Shown here: positions 42,401 to 48,906 of the stretch, piece after piece
Numbering within the stretch: position 1 is the stretch's first letter
How the letters are laid out: each line of letters starts with the position of its first letter
Origin: DATATB01 sp036268995
GTDB lineage: Bacteria > Planctomycetota > Planctomycetia > Pirellulales > PNKZ01
Length of the DNA: 64,000 nucleotides
Assembly (NCBI GenBank): GCA_036268995.1
Contig: DATATB010000072.1
Span: 74,433-138,432 of the forward strand
Direction of reading: 5' to 3'
Made by a program: the position numbers and the translations under genes
Notes under the pieces: model-generated
Databases searched by the model: none
Told to the model about the DNA's origin: nothing
The model's input: only the letters and a program-made list of their open reading frames with translations

Positions 42401-43062
42401 GCGTCTTCGCGATTCACATAGTGCGAATCGCTCGTGGCGACCAGCGGCAGGCCCATTCGCCGGGCCACGTCCACCGCCCCTTCCAAAGCCTGCTGCTGGA
42501 TGTCGAGGCCGTTGTTCTGAATCTCGATGAAGTACCGGTCGCCGAAAATCTGCTGGAACCAGGCGGCGATTTTTTCGGCCTGGTCCGCCTCGAATTCGGG
42601 ATTGCCGCCGCGCAGGATCGCCCGGCTGAACTCGCCCGACACGCAGCCGCTCAAGCAGATCAGCCCTTCGCTGTGGGCCGCGAGCAGTTCCTTGTCGATC
42701 CGCGGCTTGCGATAAAAGCCTTCCAGAAACCCGGCCGACGAGAGCTTGACCAGGTTCTTAAAGCCCGTCTGGTTCTGGGCCAGCAGCGTGAGATGGTAGC
42801 TGGCCTCTTCGTTCTTGCTGACGTCTTTGTTGAAGCGACTGCCGGGGGCGATGTAGGCCTCGTAGCCGATAATCGGGTTGATGCCGGCCGCCTTGGCCTT
42901 TTGATAAAACTCCAAGGCCCCGTACAGATTGCCGTGATCGGTCAGGGCCAGGGCCGTCATGCCCGAGGCTTTGGCCTTGTTCACCAGCTTGCCGATCGGG
43001 CTGGCGCCGTCCAGCAGGCTGAAATGGCTATGACAGTGCAGATGAACGAACGGGCGGCTCAT
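39451..43062 (-). CDS. dnaE: DNA polymerase III subunit alpha
   Basis: The replicative polymerase starts at ATG 43062 (MSRPFVHLHCHSHFSLLDGA), giving 1203 residues; the frame is open further upstream but the PHP domain begins there. PHP motifs (HLHCHSHFS, LTDHGNLYG) are followed by the C-family polymerase core with PDIDIDFCKDRRGEVIDYV and the second catalytic block, then the helix-hairpin-helix and an OB-fold region (MLGGMIASIKFSHTKNPRPG, MWDLEDSEGIMRCILWP). The last 27 residues form a Gly/Asn/Arg low-complexity tail (NSGNGNGRGANGNGRG) absent from typical DnaE. The gene is monocistronic on the minus strand. Confidence 0.96.
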   Translation of the reverse strand: MSRPFVHLHCHSHFSLLDGASPIGKLVNKAKASGMTALALTDHGNLYGALEFYQKAKAAGINPIIGYEAYIAPGSRFNKDVSKNEEASYHLTLLAQNQTGFKNLVKLSSAGFLEGFYRKPRIDKELLAAHSEGLICLSGCVSGEFSRAILRGGNPEFEADQAEKIAAWFQQIFGDRYFIEIQNNGLDIQQQALEGAVDVARRMGLPLVATSDSHYVNREDAEAQDVLLCINTGRFRTDTNRMKMEGDQFFLRSPEEMYACFPGLEDAVGRSQQIADTVDIQLELNKRHFPSFQIPEGKTSNEYLRELCIAGLTKRYADEPDKLADGRLSSEVMERLDRELDVIEKLGFPNYFLIVWDFVRFASERGIPATARGSGVGSLVAYALHLSHVCPLKYDLLFERFLDINRLEAPDIDIDFCKDRRGEVIDYVKQKYGSDNVAQIGTFGTLAARAAIRDVARALGMPIPRVDTIVAMVPETLHITLEEAVEQSDELKKACSSDREVAELIELAKKIEGLARNVGTHAAAVVIADKPLNEYVPLQRVQGKEEVITQWAMGDVERAGLLKMDFLGLRNLTILAKAVDLIEQSTGQRIDPYKFPMDDAETFALLCRGETKGIFQLESGGIRDLLQRMKPDHFRDIIATNALYRPGPLEGGMVDDYIQVKHGRKPAEYKHPVMKEILEETHGVMVYQEQVMRILNGLGGIELSSAYTCIKAISKKKLETIAKFREQFVGGAVAKGLKQSEASELFGMIEKFAGYGFNKSHSTAYALIAYMTAYLKAHYSVEFMAALLSGDIAARNFKRKDPLVEHLEDCKRMNIEVVPPDVNRSDADFSVHEGRIDFGLSAIRGCGGAASEGVARERRENGPFRDIFDFCERVDPSTVNRAAIESLIKAGAFDRCGGSRAACTAVLDRALQSGAAALADRRRGQKGLFDDSEEPAAAGGAAANRLPDIEVWSEKEQLAKEKEVLGFYLSSHPLLEHQQTLSTYCTHTCVDAAALPNRHEAMLGGMIASIKFSHTKNPRPGSTATKYAMWDLEDSEGIMRCILWPEDFARFGHLVEADRILAVRGVIDKRPGSEEANFIVNELIPLEDLPQRFTRGIVIRVDGQRHREKGLEALYEILRGYPGKCELQLVLCLEDQSRVVCQCDNLRLDLNPEMRRRVDELLGPGHVRCIAAPVVSNSGNGNGRGANGNGRGSNGYGRHPSRN

Positions 43063-43326
43063 ATTGCGGCATCCCTCGCGCGCGTCTCTTGGCAGATCCG
43101 ATGGCAGCCCCATCGCGAACATGCATGCTAGCACCTGGCAGCCCTGCTCTTCAACCGCAACGCGGAGGGGTTTCCTTCCGTGAAATTGGACCGCCACGGG
43201 GTGCTCAAAAGCTTGCAGCGCCACAGGCGGCTCCCCGCAGGTTGGCTGCGACCGGGAGATAGCGCGCAAAAAAATGTGCGGGGCCATGACGGGGCAAGGC
43301 GTCGCTCGCGTAATCAAGCGTTTCGC

Positions 43327-43686
43327 CTAAATCTTTGCGAGCAGCTTGCTCCATTGCGCGGACGTCTCGCTTCCGCGCGTTTTTAAATAGGCATTGATCA
43401 ATTCGATCGTATCCCTACCGGGCGGATGGACGCCGGTAACTCGCGTACCAGGCAGGGCGCGTTCGATCTGTTGAATCGAGTTGACGATTGCATCGGCATA
43501 ACAGGCATCTTCGACGTCCAGGTCCACGTAGACGCTCCCGGCGCTCTGTCCGACCAAGGCGTCGTCCAGTCCGAGGGCATAGATCGCGCTGGCAATCTCA
43601 TCGGTCAGCTCAGCCGTCGACAATACAAGGGTGAACGCATATCGTGTTCGTTCCGGCACGTTGGGATCGCCAGTCGTTCGCGGCAT
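43327..43686 (-). CDS. Small protein, possible antitoxin-like partner
   Basis: The 119-residue product (ATG 43686 behind AGAGG) has a beta-alpha pattern: RYAFTLVLSTAELTDEIASA, LGLDDALVGQSAGSVYVDLD, then IVNSIQQIERALPGTRV. Proteins with the same opening (FTL..L, DDALVG, later a helix with A-x-P) often carry a helix-turn-helix at the C-terminus and sit next to a HicA-like protein; here the C-terminus (IELINAYLKTRGSE) lacks a clear helix-turn-helix. It lies 20 bp downstream of the small gene at 43707-43928, so the two form an operon. A toxin-antitoxin role is inference. Confidence 0.65.
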   Translation of the reverse strand: MPRTTGDPNVPERTRYAFTLVLSTAELTDEIASAIYALGLDDALVGQSAGSVYVDLDVEDACYADAIVNSIQQIERALPGTRVTGVHPPGRDTIELINAYLKTRGSETSAQWSKLLAKI

Positions 43687-43706
43687 ATTCTTACCTCTTT
43701 CCCCTG

Positions 43707-43928
43707 CTAAGCTTGGCAAACGCAGGCATCGACCCGCTTTCTAATCGCTCGGGCGTGGGCAACGGGATTCTTGGGTGTGGAGTTCACGGATATTTTGCAG
43801 CCGCCACGCCGATTGGCAGGGCAAAACATCACGCCCCAATGGCCACCCGCCGTCCATGTCCAGCCACGGCTCTCCGCATAGGCAACGGCCGCTTCAATTT
43901 CCTTGTTGGAATGCCGGGGACGCGCCAT
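43707..43928 (-). CDS. HicA-like small protein, possible toxin
   Basis: The 73-residue product starts MARPRHSNKEIEAAVAYAES, continues with GWTWTAGGHWGVMFCPANRRGG and CKISVNSTPKNPVAHARAIRKR, and ends DACVCQA. The G-H-x-G with a following basic segment resembles the dsRBD-like fold of HicA mRNA interferases, and the N-x-x-H-A-R-x-I-x-x-x-V-D motif recurs in small proteins paired with a partner of about 110 residues. It is the first gene of a two-gene operon. I am fairly sure it is a real gene; RNase activity has not been shown. Confidence 0.65.
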   Translation of the reverse strand: MARPRHSNKEIEAAVAYAESRGWTWTAGGHWGVMFCPANRRGGCKISVNSTPKNPVAHARAIRKRVDACVCQA

Positions 43929-44157
43929 CGTGACTTCGCCCTAAGGGCAACCTGACTGCGGCCGCGAGATCGAAAGGGCTACATGCAGCATAGTTTCAGA
44001 CGGGGGTCCCGTAAAGCACGCCACATGGCCGACCGCTGCCGCTCAGTTGTGCCGGCACCCGGCGACGCGTACATTTGAGCCGAATCGCACTTTCAGTCGA
44101 AAACGCGGGCGTGGCTCTTCTGGTTCAGAAGTCTTGATTGAGCGAGGGCGGATTAAA

Positions 44158-45195
44158 ATGGTTCCGCAAGGCTTCGATTGTTATCTGGTCGAAAAGGACG
44201 GCGCAGGCAAGTTCCACGGTCGTGTGGCCCGCAAATCGGTCGTCGATCTGCCGGCTGGCGAAGTGCTGGTGCGGATCAGCTATTCTTCGCTCAACTACAA
44301 GGACGCGCTGAGTGCCACCGGCCATCCGGGCGTGACCCGCAAGTTTCCGCATGTGCCCGGCATTGATGCGGCCGGTGTCGTCGAAGAAAGCCATACGCCG
44401 CTGGTCGAGCCGGGCGACGAAGTGTTCATCACCGGCTTCGACCTGGGCCAGAACACTTGGGGCGGGTTCGCCCAATATGTGCGCGTGCCGGGCAAGTGGA
44501 TCATGCCGCTGCCCGAGGGGCTGACCCTTCGAGAGGTCATGATTTACGGCACGGCCGGGCTGACCGCCGGTCAATGCGTCGAGGCGCTTCAGAAACAGGG
44601 CATCCAGCCGGGCCATGGGGAAGTGGTCGTCACCGGGGCCAGCGGTGGCGTCGGCAGCCTGGCGGTCGGCATTCTGGCCAAGGCCGGCTATCAGGTGGTC
44701 GCCTCGTCCGGCAAGCCCGCGGCCCACACGCACCTCACGCGCTTGGGCGCTCGCCGCATCATTTCGCGCGAAGAAGTGAGCGACACCACGCAAAAGCCCA
44801 TGTTGCCGCCCCGCTGGGCAGCCGCCATCGACACGGTCGGCGGCCAAACGCTCAGCACGCTGGTGCGGTCGCTCGAGCACGGCGGAGCCGTCGCGGCCTG
44901 TGGGCTGGTGGGCGGCGTGGAACTCGGGCTGACGGTCTATCCGTTTATTCTTCGCAACGTTTCGCTGCTGGGCATCGATTCGGTCGAGTGTCCGCTGGAA
45001 GCCCGCACGCGCATCTGGCACAAGCTGGCCGGCGAGTGGAAGCCCAAGCAGCTCGACGCCGTGGCCGCTGAAGAAGTCGGCTTGGACGAGCTGAACGACG
45101 CCGTCGAGCGCATCCTGGCCGGCAAGACCGTCGGCCGCGTCGTGGTGGATCCCCAGCGGACCATGCAATTGGAACGCCACGACTCCGCCGGCTGA
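44158..45195 (+). CDS. Zinc-independent quinone/acrylyl-CoA reductase family oxidoreductase (AcuI/YhdH)
   Basis: The 345-residue MDR-family oxidoreductase has SSLNYKDALSATGHPGVTRKFPHVPGIDAAG at the start, the family-typical FDLGQNTWGGFAQYVRV, and a nucleotide-binding domain with VVVTGASGGVGSLAVGILAKAGY. This pattern matches YhdH/AcuI, NADPH-dependent reductases that turn acrylyl-CoA into propionyl-CoA in characterised cases. The zinc ligands of alcohol dehydrogenases are absent. The ATG at 44158 is followed directly by the conserved N-terminus. It precedes archease by 49 bp but a shared pathway is not apparent. Confidence 0.88.
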   Translation: MVPQGFDCYLVEKDGAGKFHGRVARKSVVDLPAGEVLVRISYSSLNYKDALSATGHPGVTRKFPHVPGIDAAGVVEESHTPLVEPGDEVFITGFDLGQNTWGGFAQYVRVPGKWIMPLPEGLTLREVMIYGTAGLTAGQCVEALQKQGIQPGHGEVVVTGASGGVGSLAVGILAKAGYQVVASSGKPAAHTHLTRLGARRIISREEVSDTTQKPMLPPRWAAAIDTVGGQTLSTLVRSLEHGGAVAACGLVGGVELGLTVYPFILRNVSLLGIDSVECPLEARTRIWHKLAGEWKPKQLDAVAAEEVGLDELNDAVERILAGKTVGRVVVDPQRTMQLERHDSAG

Positions 45196-45214
45196 GCCTC
45201 GAATTGTTCTTTGG

Positions 45215-45241
45215 CGAGCCGGGAGCGTTAGCGACCGGAGG
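45215..45241. repeat. GAGCCGGGAGC dispersed repeat, copy 2, supplies the archease ribosome binding site
   Basis: It matches 31307-31334. The repeat ends in CCGGAGG, which lies 3 bp before the archease ATG at 45245, so the gene's Shine-Dalgarno sequence is part of the dispersed element. Confidence 0.7.
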
Positions 45242-45244
45242 CCG

Positions 45245-45655
45245 ATGTACGAAACCTTTGAACATACGGCCGATCTGGGGCTGCGAGTTCGCGCGGCCGA
45301 TCTGCCCAGCTTGTTCGCCGACGCCGGCCGCGGGCTGTTCTCGATCATCGTCGCCGGCGGCGAGCAGGTGCAGCCGCAAGAAGAGTGGAACTGCGAGCTA
45401 TCGGGTTCGCGCTTGGACGAGTTGCTGTTCGATTGGCTCAACGAACTGCTCTACGTGTTCGAGTCGCGGCATCTGCTGCTGGCCGAATTTCAAGTAGTCC
45501 TAAACGGCGAACAGCTCACCGCACAATGCCGGGGCGAACCTTGGGACCCCGCCCGGCATCAACTAGAGCATGAGGTCAAGGCCATCACGTATCACGGCCT
45601 GCGCGTCGAGCAAACCGCCGACGGCTGGCTGGCGGAAGTGATCGTCGATATTTAA
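45245..45655 (+). CDS. Archease, RtcB activating factor
   Basis: The 136-residue protein begins FEHTADLGLRVRAADLPSLF and ends HEVKAITYHGLRVEQ to WLAEVIVDI, the two conserved blocks of the archease family; the Asp of TADLG and the terminal aspartate belong to its metal-binding site. Archease helps RtcB form the guanylylated enzyme and gives it multiple turnover. The rtcB gene follows 235 bp downstream on the same strand, which confirms the pairing. The GGAGG ribosome binding site is provided by a dispersed repeat. Confidence 0.92.
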   Translation: MYETFEHTADLGLRVRAADLPSLFADAGRGLFSIIVAGGEQVQPQEEWNCELSGSRLDELLFDWLNELLYVFESRHLLLAEFQVVLNGEQLTAQCRGEPWDPARHQLEHEVKAITYHGLRVEQTADGWLAEVIVDI

Positions 45656-45686
45656 GTCGGCATTTAAGGCGGCTCGCCGCCGCCGC

Positions 45687-45876
45687 ACTCCCCTCTCCCC
45701 TTGTGGGAGAGGGGCCGGGGGTGAGGGGTTGGAGCGCGAAGCGAGCTGCCTCGACCGAATGACTGATTGCGACCTATTTGCCGCCGAATACTTTCAGATA
45801 GTCTGAACAAGTGGCGAGTCGAAAGTGGAGGCACCCCCTCACCCCCAACCCCTCTCCCGCAAGGGGCGAGGGGAGT
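45687..45876. repeat. Long imperfect inverted repeat of CCCTCTCCCC type between archease and rtcB
   Basis: The arms 45687-45731 and 45832-45876 match at about 40 of 45 positions when one is reversed. Each arm also folds alone (CCCTCTCCC with GGGAGAGGG). The second arm ends 14 bp before the rtcB ATG. Repeats of this kind are widespread in GC-rich bacterial intergenic DNA. Confidence 0.85.
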
Positions 45877-45890
45877 AAGAAAGCAGACAC

Positions 45891-47351
45891 ATGGCCGGTC
45901 GTTATACGGGTCCGCTGGAGCAGGTGAACGAAACGTGCTGGCGGATCCCGCGCACTTATAAACCGGGCATGCGCGTGGATGGACTCATCTATGCCAGCCG
46001 CGAGTTGATCGAGCTGATCCGTGCGGACCAGGCGCCCGAGCAGGTGGCCAATGTCGCGTTTCTGCCGGGCATTCAACTCGCCAGCCTGGCCATGCCCGAC
46101 ATTCATTGGGGCTACGGCTTTTGCATCGGCGGCGTGTGCGCCACCGATCCGGCCGAAGGGGGCGTGATCTCGCCGGGCGGCGTGGGCTACGACATCAACT
46201 GTGGCGTGCGGCTGGTGCGCTCGAATCTGTTCTTCGACGACGTGCAGCCGCATCTAACCAGCCTGATCGAAGAATTGTTCCGGCAAGTGCCCACCGGCGT
46301 GGGTCGCTCGGGCAAGTACAGCTTCGACCGCAAGCCCATGCGCCGGCTGTTGGCCGAAGGCCCGAGTTGCCTGCTGGAGCGCGGGCTGGCCGTGCCCAGC
46401 GATATCGAACACACCGAAGCCCACGGCCGGCTCGAGGGCGCCGACCCCGACCAGGTGAGTGATCGGGCCCTGGCCCGCGGCGCCGACCAGTGCGGCACGC
46501 TCGGCTCGGGCAATCATTTTCTGGAAGTGCAAGTCGTGGACGAAGTGTTTGACGACGCGGCAGCGGCTGCGATGGGTTTGGCGGCGGGCATGGTCTGCGT
46601 GATGATCCACTCCGGTTCGCGCGGGCTGGGCTACCAGGTTTGCGACGACGCGCTGCACTCGCTGCGTCGCGCACCGGAAAAGTACGGCATCACCCTGCCC
46701 GACCGGCAGTTGGCCTGCGCACCGATCGACAGCCCCGAGGGCCAGAGCTACCTGGGAGCCATGCGCGCCGCCGCCAACTACGCCTGGTGCAATCGGCAAT
46801 TGCTGATGTGGCAGGCCCGCGAAGTGTTCGAGACGGTTTTTGCCCAACCGTGGCAGCAGTTGCAAATGAACCTGGTGTACGATGTGGCCCACAACATCGC
46901 CAAACTCGAACGGCATACGATCGAGGGGCGCGAAAAACAGGTCTGGGTGCATCGCAAGGGCGCGACGCGCGCGTTTCCGCCCGGCCATCGCGAGTTGCCT
47001 GATCGGTATCGGGCGATCGGCCAGCCGGTGATCATTCCCGGCGACATGGGCCGGGCCAGTTGGGTGCTGGCCGGTCAGCCCGGCAGTATGCAGCAGACGT
47101 TTGGCACGGCCTGCCATGGGGCGGGCCGCGTGATGAGCCGCACCGCGGCCGTCAAGCATGCCGCGGGCCGCCGCATCGACCAGGAGTTGGCTAGCCGTGG
47201 CATCATTGCCCGCGCCCGCAGTTGGAAAGGTTTGGCCGAAGAGCAGCCCGACGCGTATAAGGATGTCAACCTCGTGGTCGACGTTGTCCACCAGGCCGGG
47301 CTCGCCAAGAAGGTCGCGCGCATGCGACCGATCGGCGTGATCAAGGGGTGA
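45891..47351 (+). CDS. rtcB: RNA-splicing ligase RtcB
   Basis: RtcB joins 2',3'-cyclic phosphate or 3'-phosphate RNA ends to 5'-OH ends using GTP and manganese. The 486-residue product shows the family motifs: MPDIHWGYGFCIGGVCATD, SPGGVGYDINCGVRLVRS with the metal-binding Asp and Cys, LGSGNHFLEVQ, VMIHSGSRGLG, and the C-terminal CHGAGRVMSRTAA with the histidine that is guanylylated. Length is typical. It lies after archease, separated by a long inverted repeat that could uncouple or modulate their expression. The role in bacteria is RNA repair; tRNA splicing is not expected. Confidence 0.95.
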   Translation: MAGRYTGPLEQVNETCWRIPRTYKPGMRVDGLIYASRELIELIRADQAPEQVANVAFLPGIQLASLAMPDIHWGYGFCIGGVCATDPAEGGVISPGGVGYDINCGVRLVRSNLFFDDVQPHLTSLIEELFRQVPTGVGRSGKYSFDRKPMRRLLAEGPSCLLERGLAVPSDIEHTEAHGRLEGADPDQVSDRALARGADQCGTLGSGNHFLEVQVVDEVFDDAAAAAMGLAAGMVCVMIHSGSRGLGYQVCDDALHSLRRAPEKYGITLPDRQLACAPIDSPEGQSYLGAMRAAANYAWCNRQLLMWQAREVFETVFAQPWQQLQMNLVYDVAHNIAKLERHTIEGREKQVWVHRKGATRAFPPGHRELPDRYRAIGQPVIIPGDMGRASWVLAGQPGSMQQTFGTACHGAGRVMSRTAAVKHAAGRRIDQELASRGIIARARSWKGLAEEQPDAYKDVNLVVDVVHQAGLAKKVARMRPIGVIKG

Positions 47352-47375
47352 GACGCAAAACGTCCAAAACGCATC

Positions 47376-47443
47376 GTAGCGGAAGTCGTGAGACTTCCGA
47401 CGGACCTACCAGCAAGCTTCGGAATTCTCACGAATTCCGCTAC
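47376..47443. repeat. BIME-like pair of inverted hairpins, GTAGC family, copy 2
   Basis: The two hairpin ends are identical to those of 33123-33200; only the sequence between them differs. It lies 24 bp after the rtcB stop and ends 22 bp before the next ATG. Confidence 0.88.
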
Positions 47444-47465
47444 CCGGGCGGTGGAAGTTTTTTTC

Positions 47466-48899
47466 ATGAGCAGCAATTCGTCGGGATTTGTGCCAGCGGG
47501 TCGGCTCGCGGCCGTGGTCTTGCTGTGTCACGCGGCTTGCGAGCTTGCGTGGTCCGAGCCGGACGCGGCAAAACCGGCCCGCACATTCTCCGGTATGAGC
47601 TATCTGGACAACGGCACGCTTCGCTTGGGCGTCGATCTGGGCTTGGGCGGGGCGATTACGTATTTGTCGGCCGCGGGCAAAGACGAAAATGTCGTCAATA
47701 GTTTCGACTATGGCCGGCAAATTCAAATGTCGTATTACAGTGGGCCGACGCCGTTCAGCGTCGGCGACAAGCGGCCGGCGCCGCACTGGGCGCACCTGGG
47801 CTGGAATCCGATCCAGACGGGCGACGACTTTCACCACGGCTCGCAGGTCGTCGAGGCCCGAAACGACGGGCGAGAGATTTATGTCAAATGCGTCCCGCTG
47901 ATCTGGCCGCTGGACAACGTGGCGGCCGAGTGTACTTTCGAGAGCTGGATCACGCTGGATGGCAATACGGCCCGCGTGCGGGCTCGTCTGAACAATGCGC
48001 GATCCGACAAGACGCGGTACCCTGCTCGGCGTCAGGAGATGCCGGCCGTGTACACCAACGGACCGTACTATCGGCTGATGACGTATACCGGAGAGCGTCC
48101 GTTTACCGCTGGACCGCTGGCACGAATCGAAAAGCCAGCCGGACAGACATTTCCTTGGACCAGTTGGCTGGCGACCGAGAATTGGGCCGCCTTGGTCGAT
48201 GAGCACGACTGGGGCCTCGGCGTCTGGCAGGCCGGCTGCTACGACTTTAGCGGCGGCTTTGCCGGCAAGCCCGGCAGCGGTGGGACGCACGACTCGCCCA
48301 CCGGCTATCTCGCGCCCGGCTATATCGAGATCATCGACCACAACATTCAGCACGAGTTTCAATATGTGTTGATTCTTGGCTCGTTGGCCGAGATTCGCCG
48401 TTACGCGTACGCGCAAGCACGCCGCGATGCACGGCCGGCGTTTCGTTTTTCGAAAGATCGGGAGCATTGGTGGCTGATGAATGCGACCGACGAGGGCTGG
48501 CCGCTCAAGGGCGTTTGGCGCGTACGGCTCGAGCAGCCCGATCCGCAGATCGTGTCTCCCCCCGCGTTCTGGCCGGCGAGCGACGTACCGCGGCTGGAGA
48601 TCACGGCCGCCTGCCGGCTGACCAGGCCGCTGGCCCGGCTATACTTCAAAACGCTCGACGAAAACGGCTTTAGCGAAGACAAAGCCTTGAACTTTCCGCT
48701 TGTCTCCGACGAGGCGGAGCATGTGTACCGCGTCGACATGACGGCCGCGGCAAACTATCGTGGAGTGATCACCGGCCTGCGGCTCGATCCGGAACCTGCC
48801 GGGGCGCCCGGCGATTACTTCACGCTTCAAGAGCTTCGCGGCACAGGCGATGAAAGACCGGCCAACAAGACGGATCGCACCGGCGACGGCGGAAGATGA
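47466..48899 (+). CDS. Secreted protein, possibly galactose-mutarotase-like fold
   Basis: The 477-residue product has a signal peptide (MSSNSSGFVPAGRLAAVVLL to ACELAWSEP). The mature part starts SYLDNGTLRLGVDLGLGGAI, a pattern like that of mutarotase-fold beta-sandwich proteins, with NVVNSFDYGRQIQMSYYSGP and QHEFQYVLILGSLAEIRRYAYAQ further on. I do not recognise a named family with certainty, so function is open; carbohydrate binding is a guess from the fold. It ends 7 bp before a second secreted-protein gene, and the two are probably cotranscribed. Confidence 0.7.
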   Translation: MSSNSSGFVPAGRLAAVVLLCHAACELAWSEPDAAKPARTFSGMSYLDNGTLRLGVDLGLGGAITYLSAAGKDENVVNSFDYGRQIQMSYYSGPTPFSVGDKRPAPHWAHLGWNPIQTGDDFHHGSQVVEARNDGREIYVKCVPLIWPLDNVAAECTFESWITLDGNTARVRARLNNARSDKTRYPARRQEMPAVYTNGPYYRLMTYTGERPFTAGPLARIEKPAGQTFPWTSWLATENWAALVDEHDWGLGVWQAGCYDFSGGFAGKPGSGGTHDSPTGYLAPGYIEIIDHNIQHEFQYVLILGSLAEIRRYAYAQARRDARPAFRFSKDREHWWLMNATDEGWPLKGVWRVRLEQPDPQIVSPPAFWPASDVPRLEITAACRLTRPLARLYFKTLDENGFSEDKALNFPLVSDEAEHVYRVDMTAAANYRGVITGLRLDPEPAGAPGDYFTLQELRGTGDERPANKTDRTGDGGR

Positions 48900-48906
48900 T
48901 TCCCTT

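Noticed and set aside
40567..43131. Very long open frame on the plus strand opposite dnaE
   Set aside because: It is antisense to a clear DnaE, has no family pattern and reflects the high-GC codon bias that leaves the complementary frame open. The same applies to long frames opposite the radical SAM gene (13335-14999) and the DUF1549 gene (1865-3097).
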